Assembly (NCBI GenBank): GCA_027422505.1
Contig: JAPQWV010000674.1
Coordinates: forward strand, 62,001 to 126,000
Origin: Craterostigma plantagineum
Taxonomy: Eukaryota > Streptophyta > Magnoliopsida > Lamiales > Linderniaceae
Direction: 5' to 3'
DNA: 64,000 nucleotides
Shown here: one piece after another, positions 54,716-64,000 of the stretch
Position numbering within the stretch: position 1 is the stretch's first letter
Layout: each line of letters begins with the position of its first letter
Position numbers and translations under genes: made by a program
The notes under the pieces: model-generated
Database searches by the model: none
What the model saw: only the letters and a program-made list of their open reading frames with translations
Told to the model about the DNA's origin: nothing

Positions 54716-55365
54716 TGTTAGGAATATGCCCTCGAATGCTATACGAGGATTAGCTTGTATAGGGCATTAGATTATTTATCATTCGACCTTTTGTGTAATA
54801 AGATATTTTCTTGTGTTTAATGAAAGGGATTGTTCGTTTATTGAATATAAGAGTTCTTTACTTAGCATCCGGTAAAGCAATAAATGAACAAATCTAAATG
54901 TGTCGAGTTGAGTCACTGTTCTCGATGGGTAAGAGAGAGGAAGGCACCAGTGGACCCTTAACCTCGAACATTAAAAGTCTGTAAGCCTGAGGCTCCAGTT
55001 AGGTACTGGATAACAGATCACGGCTTATTTGTCGATGACCTATCGTGTGCCGATATCTCGATTGGAAGCGGAGGTCATGACTTGTGATACGAATCGAATC
55101 AAGGGATTGAATCATTTCATGGACACTGACTCACGGGTCCTACGGTCGAACATGGCTTATTACTCAAGTAGTGTCAATGACCAACGACAACACTACAGTA
55201 GTCTACGTGAACCTTAGACCGAAAGGGGCTTTGATGGAGTTGACTTCGAAGTCTCGACTGTCACTGGTTCCCCTCGACCCGATTTGTTGTTGCATGGGTC
55301 AGCGGGCCAGATGCGATCTGATGACGATTTGTGATTGTCGGGCTTAGACCGCCGGTACGGATTCA
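54716..55365 (+). repeat. CopK-type LTR, first copy
   Basis: Starts TGTTAGGAATATGCCCTCG and matches 57,391-58,013 along its length. The far end is not clear: sequence beyond 55,365 has no partner in the second copy. The TGTTAGGAATATGCC start is typical of a large class of plant copia LTRs. Confidence 0.75.
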
Positions 55366-55613
55366 TAGTCTAGCAAGTAATCGAGATAAGTGTCCAATGA
55401 GGACGGCGACGGGAAAATACGAAATCCTTGGCCAAGGTATTGAACTAACTCATGTGAGACATGGAGGGTAGTTTGGTAATTTGCTTCGTCTCCGTTTTAT
55501 CATAGAATCGAGTTTAGTGAGTTTGATATAGACCATGGCTCTAACTTGATTGAGACACAGCTGAAGGGTTTATACAAAGAACTTTTATCTATAGTTAGGT
55601 TCTGGGATAAAGA

Positions 55614-55895
55614 CTAGGTCAAAATTTGTAAATACTTGTGTTGCCTCATAAGAAGAACTTCCTTTAAAGTCTTTAGTCGGACGCACCTTTTGTGCTCTGA
55701 GGATGGCTGGAAGTCCAGGTATAATACCTCCTCTTTGCTAAAGTCTCCCTCGCCTATAAGGTTATGCTTCAACCTATGGCCGTTCACCTTGAACGTACCC
55801 TGTTCCATACCTGAAATCTCGACAGTACCATAAGGAAAAACACGAGTCACAGTGAATGGTCCCGACCAACGTGATCTAAGTTTGTCGGGAAAGAG
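55614..55895 (-). pseudogene. Gypsy integrase C-terminal fragment (Athila/Tat-like)
   Basis: The minus strand encodes DKLRSRWSGPFT in one frame and continues in 55,614-55,850 as VTRVFPYGTVEISGMEQGTF and KVNGHRLKHNL. This is the characteristic end of integrase in Athila/Tat-type gypsy elements. It is an isolated scrap; no other part of such an element adjoins it clearly. Confidence 0.75.
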
Positions 55896-56323
55896 TATAA
55901 GTCATGAGTTATAGAGGACGACTTGATGTTGATGTGAATGAGTCCAATTTTAAGCGAGCTAAGTTGAAGATTCAAATAGCGATCGGGCCCGTAACAAGAT
56001 TACGAGCAAGAAGTTCAAAGAAAAACTTAATACGATGATGTTAAAGGTACTTGAAGAAGAGAAGATCATGTCCTTAGCAACCCAGAATAAAAAGGGTCAG
56101 AATATACTTTTCGAGAACTTAATCGGCGCAAAAATGATAATTTTGGTAAGTTTGGGTACTAAAGTACAATTACCGAAGAACAAGAAGGACCAAAATGCAA
56201 TTTTCATCATTGGGCAAGGTGCGAACGAGATTTCAAGATTTTCTGTTCCAACTAATTAGATATTTATTGTAAATTCTGGTATATGCAACTAAACATAGAT
56301 TTAAGGAGTTTTTACTACGATTT

Positions 56324-57109
56324 TGATGGGAAGAATTTGGATTGCCGTGGGGTGTGCGTGAGGTTCTTGAGAGAGGTTTGCTACTTCTCTCTAAAAATCA
56401 TTCTATTAAATTTCACACACAAGCACCCTAACTATTTGTTAGGGTTTCAATGCTTATACCACATGTTGGTAAATAGTACTTGAGCCCTTGTAAGCCCATT
56501 ACAATTATAAGCTCGCTGGGCTCTAAAATATTAAAGCCCAGTTCACTTAAATTAAATAAAAAACTAAGATAAACTAGTTAATTGAACACAATAAAATATT
56601 CCTATCAATCTACCCATTGTGTTCAATTTGCAACTGAGCGCTGGTTAAATTCGTCTTGTGTGGTGATCTCAATCGAAGAAGAGCACATATCAAAATACGC
56701 TTCGGTGGAAGCGTGTACGTACGTGTTCTTCTTCGATCACCTCTTCCTTTGTCTTGTCTCGTGACCTCTTCTTTAGGAGATCTTCGAGCTTGTTGGTTGT
56801 ATTTCTATCCAAACAATCTAACAAGAAATGAATTTACCATGCTTAGGATGTGGATGTGAAGCTGTGCGTGGGGTGTGCTTATGGAGAAGGTGAATGCTTT
56901 CAAAATGGGTTTCTTTACTATTAAACACACGCAACACTCAACCAACACACACCCTAATAAGATTAGGGTTTGTGGTATATATACCACATGAGTTGGTATA
57001 TTATACCCCTAGTAACTAAGAAGTAGAATATTACAAACTAGCTCAAAGTTAATTACAAAACCATACAAAGATAAAACAATAAATTGAACACTAAAAAAAA
57101 TTCCTAACA
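56324..57109 (-). mobile_element. Candidate TRIM (miniature LTR element), about 0.79 kb
   Basis: Two related minus-oriented terminal repeats: 56,324-56,607 and 56,840-57,109 (TG...CA ends on the right copy). Shared order on the element strand: TAGGAAT, GTGTTCAATT, ACATGTGGTAT or CATGTGGTATA, AACCCTAA, CACACCCCACG. Between them lie only 232 bases. The left copy is preceded on the element strand by a purine-rich AATGGGTAGAT, like a polypurine tract. The right copy ends CTAAGCA followed by TGGTAAATT, a possible primer site. Flanks GATTT and GAGCT agree at only three of five positions. Confidence 0.5.
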
Positions 57110-57390
57110 GAGCTCACCGTCTTTTGAACTTCTCTTCTCAAGAGGAATTCGAAGTTTCTTGCCGGATCTTCTTTCTTTGTGTGCGATCTCTCCCTTCGAT
57201 ATGACAACTCCCGCTACAGTTGTTTAACCTTGTGTTGGGACAAGGGTGTTATCTTTAGATTCGGAGTAGCACGCACGTGGCTTAAAATTCGTCTTTGGAG
57301 ATTGTGTTGAAGCTGCTTGTCGTATCTTCTCTTTTGTGTCTGATCTCTCCTTTCAATAATGGCACCACTACACCTATATTTGGCCAACCT
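57110..57390. other. Unassigned spacer
   Basis: Thymine-rich DNA with two internal similar phrases (CTTGCCGGATCTTCT and CTTGTCGTATCTTCT about 140 bases apart). No gene seen. Confidence 0.4.
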
Positions 57391-58013
57391 TGTTAGGAAT
57401 ATGCCATCGAATACTATACGGGGATTAGATTGTAAAGGGCATTAGCATATCTATCATTCGACCTTTTAAGTAATCACATATTTTCGTGTGTTTATTGAAA
57501 GGCATTGTTCGTTTATTGGAGGTAAAGCAATAAACGAACAAACCCAAATGTTGAGTTGAGTCACTGTTCTCGATGGGCACGAGAAAGAAAGGCACCAGTG
57601 GACTCTTAACCTCTAACATTAATAGTCCGTGAGCCTGAGGCTCCAATTGAGTGCTGGATAACCCATTACGGCTTATTTGTCAATGACCTATCGTGTGCCG
57701 ATATCCCGCTTGAAAGCGGAGGTCATGACTTGTGATACGAATCGAATCGTGGGATTGAACCGTTTCATGGATTCTGAATCATGGGCCGTACGGTCGAACA
57801 TGGCTTATTATTCACGGAGTGTCAATGGCCAATGACAACACTATAGTAGTCTACGTGAACCTTAGGTCGAAAGAGGCTTTGACGGGGTTGACTTCGAAGT
57901 GTCGACTGTCACTGGTTCCTCTCGACCCCGTTTGTTGTTGCATGGGTCAGGGCTAGATGCGGTCTTGATAACGATTTGTGATTGCCGAGCTCAGACTGCC
58001 AAGTACGGATTCG
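57391..58013 (+). repeat. CopK LTR (truncated second copy)
   Basis: Starts TGTTAGGAATATGCCATCG. Matches 54,716-55,365 and stops at about 58,013, where coding sequence for the post-integrase region begins. Confidence 0.8.
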
Positions 58014-59640
58014 TTGTAGCCCTTCAGGCTCACTTCAGGCTTTGTGAGGATTCCATGGGATACCATTTTTACTTCCACGATGATCAGAGAATCTTTGTAG
58101 CCCTTCAGGCTCAGTTTCTCGAAGAAGAGTTCATTCAAGAAGTGGAGTGGGTCGCGATGTAACTCTTGGAGAGTCATGACAATCGCTTTCACAAACTCCA
58201 GTGTCGGATGATACCGTAGAGCAGTCTAAGATGCAAGCTGAGTTGCACAGGTCGGGTAGAGTATCTAGCCAGCCTAAGAGATACGGGATGGTACACATTG
58301 TGAGGTTGCTGCGATGGAAGGGAACGTCGGACACGATCCCACTACCTATGACCATTCGATCAGGGATCGAGATTCGGAGAAATGGCTTATAGCTATGCAA
58401 GCCGAAATGGATTCTATGCACGAAAACCAAGTCTGGACTCTAGTAGACCTCCCAGATGGTTTTAGACCCATTGGGTGTAAATGGATCTACGAGAGAAAGA
58501 TTGGATCTGACGGATTGGTTGATACATACAAAGTTAGGCTTGTGGCGAAAGGGTACAGTCAAAAAGAGGGCATTGACTATAAGGTGACCTTTTTGCATGT
58601 CGGTGTGATGAAGTCCATTCGAACATTGCTTGCGATAGTCGCGCACTATGACTATGTGATCTGGCAGATGGATGTGAAAACTGCGTTCCTAAATGGATAC
58701 CTCAAGGAGGAATTATATATGGAGTAGCCCAAGGGTTTTACATCGCAAGGAGATACTCATATGGTGTGAAAACTGAACAAGTCCATTTATGGACTTAAAA
58801 AAGCCTCTTAAAGCTGGAATCTTCGGTTCGATGAAATGGTAAAGGGCCACGGATTCTTGAAGAACGAAGACGAACCTTGCGTCGACAAAAAAACAGTGGG
58901 AGCAAAGTATCTTCCCTCGTATTGTACGTGGACGACATCCTTTTGATAGGAAATGATATTGGAATACTCTCGATGGTGAAAGCATGGCTTTTGATCGAAT
59001 TCTCCATGAAAGACTTGGGAGAGGCTACCTACATCTTAGGGATTCACCTTTATATAGATCGAGTGAATCATATGTTAGGACTCTCCTAGACCCTTGACTC
59101 AGAGAAGGTCCTGAAGCGATATAATATGGACAACTCTAAGAAAGGGTTCCTGCCTATGCGACATGGGATTAACCTTTTCGAGGCTATGAGCCCTCAAACT
59201 GAGTCGGAGCGGAATGAGATGAATGGAATCCACTATGCATCGCAGTGGTAGCTTGCTGTACGCGATGCTTTGCACGCAACCTGACCTGGCTTACGCTTCA
59301 TAGTCAGCGGTTTCAGGCTAACCCTGGTAAGGAACATTGGATGGCAGTCAAGACTATCCTCAAGTACCTCAGACGGACTAAGCATATGATGTTGGTCTAT
59401 GGTAATGAAGAATTGGAAGTGGAAGGGTATACGGATTTGGATTTCCAATCTGACGTGGACTGCTGAAAATCAACAGCAGTATTCGTCTTTACGCTCAACG
59501 GTGCAGCAGTGTCTTGGAAAAGTTCCAAACAGAGCACTACTGCAGATTCCACCTGCGAAACATAGTATATGACGGCCTCAGAGGCAGCTAAGGAAGGTGT
59601 TTGAAATGAGAATGTTCTTGGAAGAACTCGGTGTTGTTAC
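58014..59640 (+). pseudogene. CopK pol remnant (integrase end, RT, part of RNase H)
   Basis: Integrase end: DSMGYHFYFHDDQRIFV and FLEEEFIQEVEW (58,040-58,160). RT at 58,314-58,727 is open for 137 codons: SEKWLIAMQAEMDSMHENQV, KWIYERKIGSDG, KVRLVAKGYSQKEGIDY and [20 protein letters not shown]. It then has a stop in place of the Gln before PKGF. At 58,877-59,089 it reads SLVLYVDDILLIGNDIGIL with the active-site YVDD, then FSMKDLGEATYILGIHLYID. RNase H words follow: YLRRTKHMMLVYGNEELEV and EGYTDLDFQSDVD (59,245-59,466), then AVSWKSSKQSTTADST. Frames are broken repeatedly. Confidence 0.85.
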
Positions 59641-59646
59641 TATAGA

Positions 59647-60491
59647 TAGGGGTGAGCACGGTGCGGTTTGGGCGGTCTTTATCGAAAATTTAACCCGACC
59701 TAATGTATTGCGGCTTTTTAAAATATACCCCAAACCCGATCATAAAAATCTTAACCCGATAGATTGCGGTTTGCTTATGTGTGGTTGGGTTGGGGCAGTT
59801 TTCGCGGTTTTAATATTTATTTTTCTCATAACGAAAATTAACGTAATATTCTAAATTATAGATAGAGCAAAAAGGTATATCATTAACCTACTTACGAATA
59901 TAAAAGTTTATATATAGAAATGTTATTATCATAGTAATAAATAATAGTAACAGATAATAAAAGTCTGATAAGAAGCTTGATTAGAAGTTCATATTCCTTG
60001 TTCACGATCGGCTTTTGGTAAAGCAACTATAGCAGGTGCCTCATTTTGATTTAAAAATCTCCCTTACAAGAAATAAATTTTTGATTTAAAATTTTAACTT
60101 GCCTTCTATAAATATCAAGTGTTGTAGTTCTTGCTCTCACCGAATAAAGAATGAAGGTGCATTGGATTGACACGTAATTTTCTACCAAATAATATGAGTC
60201 GATGTTCTTGTATTGTAGTAATTAATATTTTTGGCCTCGCTACTATTATGAGTTATATCTATTGTTTATGAAATATTGAATAAAATATAGTAAAATTCTA
60301 GTATATTTTTAAATGCGGTTGGGTGCGGTTTTATGCGGTTTTAAAAATACAAAACAATCCGATTGCGAAATATGCGGTTTTACATTGTGAAACCCAAACC
60401 AGTCCATCAAACCGTTAACCCAACACTTGCGGTCTGGGTTGGGTTGGGTCGATTGGGTGGGGCGATCCGACGGGTTAAATGCTCACCCCTG
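59647..60491. mobile_element. hAT-like MITE (about 845 bp) inside CopK RNase H
   Basis: Ends are inverted repeats: TAGGGGTGAGCA at 59,647-59,658 and TGCTCACCCCTG at 60,480-60,491. Flanks ACTATAGA and TCTGTAGC agree at five of eight positions, fitting a decayed 8-bp duplication. Subterminal DNA is rich in GGTTTGGGTTGGG/AACCCGACC-type motifs and TGCGGTTTT. No transposase is encoded. RNase H coding resumes at about 60,492 (VADRPLPLWCDNIG), which confirms the insertion. Confidence 0.8.
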
Positions 60492-60660
60492 TCTGTAGCA
60501 GATAGGCCATTGCCATTGTGGTGTGACAATATTGGCACTATTGCTCAGGCAAAAGAGCCGAGATCCCACAGCAGGTCCGACATATAGAAAGAAAGTACCA
60601 CATGCTACGTGGATTCGTTGAGAATGGCTACATATGTAGAACCCGAGTCCCCGTAAGCTA
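60492..60660 (+). pseudogene. CopK RNase H, second part
   Basis: Continues RNase H after the MITE: SVADRPLPLWCDNIGTIAQA and KEPRSHSRS, with the catalytic-type Asp in CDN. The terminal LTDPLTK-like region is too decayed to mark exactly. Confidence 0.75.
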
Positions 60661-60700
60661 GTTGGTCAATAAATTGCGTATGCGATTTATGCCTATGTGA

Positions 60701-61335
60701 TTTATGAATTTCGTGCTCAATTGATTATATGAATTTTTTGCATTTAATTATGTGCCTTCATGACACTTAACTTGATAGGAATTTTTGAAAGGTATAGAAC
60801 AAGAGAAATTAGGCACCAATATTAGTAAGATTAAGAAAGTTGGGCTATGAATGGAGTTGGACTAGGATTTAAAAATCAAACTTAGGCCCAAATAGAACTT
60901 CAATTCTGGGCCCTAATCATCAAAGAAAAAAATCAAGGAGACATGTTTCCTCAAAATAAGCAAAATCACGTCAAACAGGTTTCATCTTCCACAACTTGCT
61001 AGCGAAGATATCTTAGAAAACATAGACCATTTCTCACACGAAAAGAAACGAAGGGAAGAGAGAAGAAGGGGAATTCGAAACTTAGCCTAAGGAAGGTATG
61101 AAATTCTTGCTAATGTTATTACGTTTTTCACTTACAAGTTAGGTTATTAGTTCGAATCTTACATAGCTAGGAGGTTAGAACACTAGAAGTTGCAGAAAAT
61201 CATATTTTAGGTCGATTGGGGGTTATTTAGGGTTTTGAAGTTCTTCGTCTTCATCAAGTTTTAGAGAAAAGTAACATTTAGATAAAAAATTTAGAAGTTT
61301 TGCGGGTAGAAAGTGTTTCTGGCAAGTTAAGGGTC
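60701..61335. other. Unassigned DNA
   Basis: AT-rich sequence without coding signal. It may be the outer part of the LTR or leader of CopF, but its edge could not be found. Confidence 0.35.
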
Positions 61336-62060
61336 GTGACATGGGGCTTTGCGAACTCAAGTTCGCGAACCCTAGACATGATGAGGTTTGTGAATCCGTA
61401 AAAGTTGCGAACCATACTTCGCAAATTGAGCTAGTTGGCGAATTCCCTTGTTGGCGAATCCATGAAGTCACGAACCAAACATTTGGCGAAACCCTTGGCA
61501 AGGTGAAGTTCGCGAACTCATGACATGTCGCGAATCAATGGAGCAGTTGGCGAATCGAGTAGAATTCGCGAAGTGTATGGGATGTTTATTTCACGACCTA
61601 TAGGCGAAAGGAGGTTCGCGAACTCTAGGATGGCGAACTGAGAAAGAGTTCGCAAAGCAAACGTTGGCACATCCTAAGGGTTCCAATGCATGGCTTAGCA
61701 TGGATCGCGAATTGAGTAACAAGCCATGAATGATGTACTATGCAAACTTCGCGAACTAGTAGGGAAGTGATTTCGCGAACTTAAAGGCTTCATATGCGAA
61801 GGTTCACGAATCATGTGTAGAGTCTTTTCGCGAATTAAAAGTAGAGGATACACTTCGCCAATTATAAGGGGTAGAATTTCACGGGCTGAACATGTCGCGA
61901 ACTAAGATAGATTAGCGAATTAGGATCCGCAAAGTATGGACTTCGCGAACCACAGGAGAGATTCACGAACCATAGGAAGGATTTGCAAACTAGAAGCCGA
62001 GATGCATTTTGCAAGTTGAGTGGGAGGTGATGTCGGGATTCGCGAGCCGGAAACTCGTCG
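61336..62060. repeat. Cluster of TTCGCGAA/GCGAAC motifs
   Basis: Roughly thirty degenerate copies of (T)TCGCGAA(C/T) or GGCGAA spaced about 15-35 bases apart over 700 bases. The spacing is irregular and the sequence between copies is unrelated. Not a simple tandem repeat. Confidence 0.75.
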
Positions 62061-62760
62061 GAGATCGCCGGAATCCGCCGGAGAAGGAGCAAGGTTGAAC
62101 TGCGCTGAAGAGCTGAGCTGAAACTGATGTATTGCTGAAGTTGAGTCGCGATCAACAGTGGCCATTGGATCTTCTTGGCGCGAGATCGTAGGGCGCTGAT
62201 TTGAAGATGAGAGATCAAATTCCAGTCGTCAAATGGCGCGGGAAGCTAATCGGTGGCTCAGATTAAAAGAGAAAGACAGATGCGGATTAATAATCTCTGC
62301 CGTTGGATCTGAATCGAACGGATCAGAATAAAGCCGGGTTTTTCACTTATAAAGGCGCATGCCCTTTGTGTTGGTCCACGTGAAATACACATGGCGACGC
62401 GGCATTTGTAGGAGTGCTCGATCAGATAAAAGGGACGGCTGAGATTAAATACATGGCATGCTTATTAAGTGATCAGCTATTATGTATATATCAGTTTCGA
62501 GAGTTCAAGTAGTGATATTTGAGAGCTGGTTCGTAGAGTGAGAATCACGGTGTGAGTTAAACACAAAAGTCGTAGAGGGACGACGGTGTACAATTCTTGT
62601 GTTGTGATTAATACGAAAGGGAGCTCGGTTGATCCGTGGACGTAGGACAAAGATTGGGCCGAACCACGTTAAATCTGTCTCAAACAAGTGTGTTGAGTTG
62701 CAGGTTTTGGCATCGATTGAGCTTGCGATTGCTCAGATCGATCCATAACTTTAGCATACA
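62061..62760 (+). other. Probable LTR end and leader of CopF
   Basis: Contains a TATA-like CTTATAAAGG (62,346-62,355), later GACGTAGGACAAAGATTGGGC and CCGAACCACGTTAAATCT (about 62,639-62,673). I know phrases of this kind from the 3' part of TNT1-type copia LTRs. The gag start follows closely. A clean primer site is not seen. Confidence 0.5.
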
Positions 62761-63420
62761 TTGAAAACTCTATCTAAGGGTGCCATTTTCACAACAAGTG
62801 GTGCGGCGAGCGTGGATCGAAGGAGCTCGATTCCCGAGAAGATGGATACGATGACTAAACTAGAGATGAAAGTTTTCAATGGGGTGAATGATTTAGGGCT
62901 GTGGAAGCTGAAAATGAAGGCCATGTTGGTTGAGAAAGGCTTAGAGGAAGCCTTGAAGCCGGATGCGGAGATGGAACCTAGCACTTTAACTGCAGATGCG
63001 AAGAAAAAGATTAAAGAGAAGGCGTATTCAGCTCTCATTCTTAGCTTATCGGATGGTGTGCTTCAAAAGGTTGCTGCTCAGACTTCGGTCGAGGCATTGT
63101 GGAAGAAGCTAGACTCCCTTTTCATGACCAAGTCCCTAGCAAGGAGGTTGTATCTCAAGCAAGCTCTGTATCGATTCCAAATGGAAGAAGGAACAACCAT
63201 TGAAGAGCAGCTCAATCAGTTTCAGAAGCTAATCCTTGATTTTCACATTGGAGAGGAAATCAAGGATGAGGATCAAGCTCTTTCGCTGCTCTGCTCTTTG
63301 CCAAAAACTTCCATGAGGATGGTGTTGAATATGCTGAGGTTTTGGCTGTCACGGAGCTTGAGAGGAGTGAAGAATGGGGACTCAGGGTCTAGTTTCCATA
63401 TAACGTGCAAGAGGGAGTGG
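62761..63420 (+). pseudogene. CopF gag (UBN2 type), fused by deletion to protease
   Basis: The plus-strand frame from 62,761 encodes a TNT1-type gag: MTKLEMKVFNGVNDLGLWKL, KMKAMLVEKGLEEAL, AYSALILSLSDGVLQKVAAQ, LWKKLDSLFMTKSLARRLYL, MEEGTTIEEQLNQFQKLILD and DQALSLLCSLPKT. At about residue 200 the usual C-terminal part with its zinc knuckle is missing, and the next words (GSSFHITCKREWLHDLRSQG) match the protease active-site neighbourhood D/GCSFHMTPNREW. A deletion has joined gag to protease, and the frame then goes wrong. The upstream start may be the first or second Met. Confidence 0.85.
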
Positions 63421-63433
63421 TTGCATGACTTAA

Positions 63434-64000
63434 GGAGCCAAGGGAAACACAGTCAAGGTGGGAGATGCGAAATGCTTCGAGGTAAGTGGCTATGGTTCCG
63501 TGAGAATGAGGCTTGAAAATGGGGTGTTAAGCATCCTCAAGGATGTCAGGCATGTTTCTGAACTAAGGAGGAATCTTATATCCATTGGTGCTTTGGATAG
63601 GAGGGGATTTAACACCCAAATTGCAGCCGGGAAAATTTTGGTGAAAAAACAGAATCGGTTGATTTTGTCGGGCCGGAAAAGGCAGTTTATCTACGTGCTC
63701 GAGGGATGTTCCGTTGAGGCAAAGGCACACCATGAAACTAGAAAGTATGGTGATTCAAATGGTGTGGGGGAGCTGCCCCAGAAAGCTCGGGAAGAGGTAG
63801 AAACAGGCGGCTCAAAAGTGGAGCTCGCGGCTGCAAAACTGAAACCTGCTACTGACGAAAATCAGTGCGAGATGGTGACTTTGGACGAGATTTCCGAGCC
63901 CGAGATGGAGCTATATGTGCGAAGGGATGAAGGAACCTCAAGACCACATGGCAAGGATGGATATGAGGTGGAGAATAGCTCAAGCTCTGTGAAAGAAAAC
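63434..64000 (+). pseudogene. CopF protease tail and unusual open extension, cut by the window edge
   Basis: A second plus-strand frame, open from just after a stop at 63,431 to the window end. It reads VKVGDAKCFEVSGYGSVRMR, then DVRHVSELRRNLISIGALDR, the protease and pre-integrase lead of TNT1-type copia. After LILSGRKRQFIYVLEG it does not continue into the HLRLGH integrase motif. A Glu/Lys/Ser-rich stretch (KAREEVETGGSKVELAAAKL) follows instead. Such a tail resembles the linker that normally lies between integrase and RT, so the integrase may be deleted. Confidence 0.7.

Larger units (their letters stand above)
57391..60700 (+). mobile_element. CopK: deleted Tork/TNT1-like copia element
   Basis: LTR sequence (57,391-58,013) runs directly into the end of the integrase coding region, so the rest of the LTR, primer site, gag, protease and integrase core are deleted. 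RT and RNase H follow and are interrupted by a MITE. The right end is not identified. Confidence 0.75.

Overview
The window looks like nuclear DNA of a flowering plant, probably a eudicot. It is made almost wholly of transposable elements. I recognise no host protein gene, tRNA, rRNA or CRISPR. The evidence is Ty1/copia and Ty3/gypsy LTR retrotransposons with primer sites matching initiator-Met tRNA (TGGTATCAGAGC on the element strand), a plant-type hAT transposon, a small hAT-like MITE and a TRIM-like element. The species cannot be named from this. The extra copia ORF resembles ones I remember from asterid genomes, which is only a weak hint.

Layout by nesting. The backbone is one old plus-strand copia element, CopD, seen from 7,225 to its 3' LTR at 49,018-49,366. 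Its left end is cut by CopE (5,204-7,224, plus). CopE is cut in turn by the minus-strand CopA (1-5,203). Inside CopD, a composite three-LTR gypsy element (Gyp, 13,027-29,140, target duplication GCCAG) sits in the third ORF. An apparently intact 4.56-kb hAT transposon (18,985-23,546, duplication ATGTAGGG) sits in the middle Gyp LTR. A complete 15.4-kb copia element (CopH, 31,134-46,493, minus, duplication ACAGG) also sits in the CopD third ORF. The CopD parts are collinear with CopH only if about 12.67-30.70 kb is read inverted, so an 18-kb inversion lies within the nest.

Right of 49.4 kb are older remains: a decayed copia (50.4-52.6 kb), unassigned DNA, two copies of another copia LTR (54.7 and 57.4 kb), a gypsy integrase tail, a TRIM-like pair of LTRs (56.3-57.1 kb), and a deleted Tork/TNT1-like copia (57.4-60.6 kb) whose RNase H is split by a MITE. 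A stretch dense in TTCGCGAA motifs follows, then the gag and protease of a last copia element that runs off the right edge.

Functionally, the copia family shared by CopA, CopD, CopE and CopH is the most unusual part. In the complete copy, gag-pol is followed by a spacer of almost 4 kb and then a third ORF region of about 3.5 kb just before the polypurine tract. Short CGATCG-centred palindromes crowd the untranslated DNA ahead of both gag and the third ORF. The hAT element has a full-length transposase with its presumed catalytic residues. Its 3' region carries a tandem pair of long hairpins with paired (compensatory) changes, plus a third near-perfect 22-bp hairpin.
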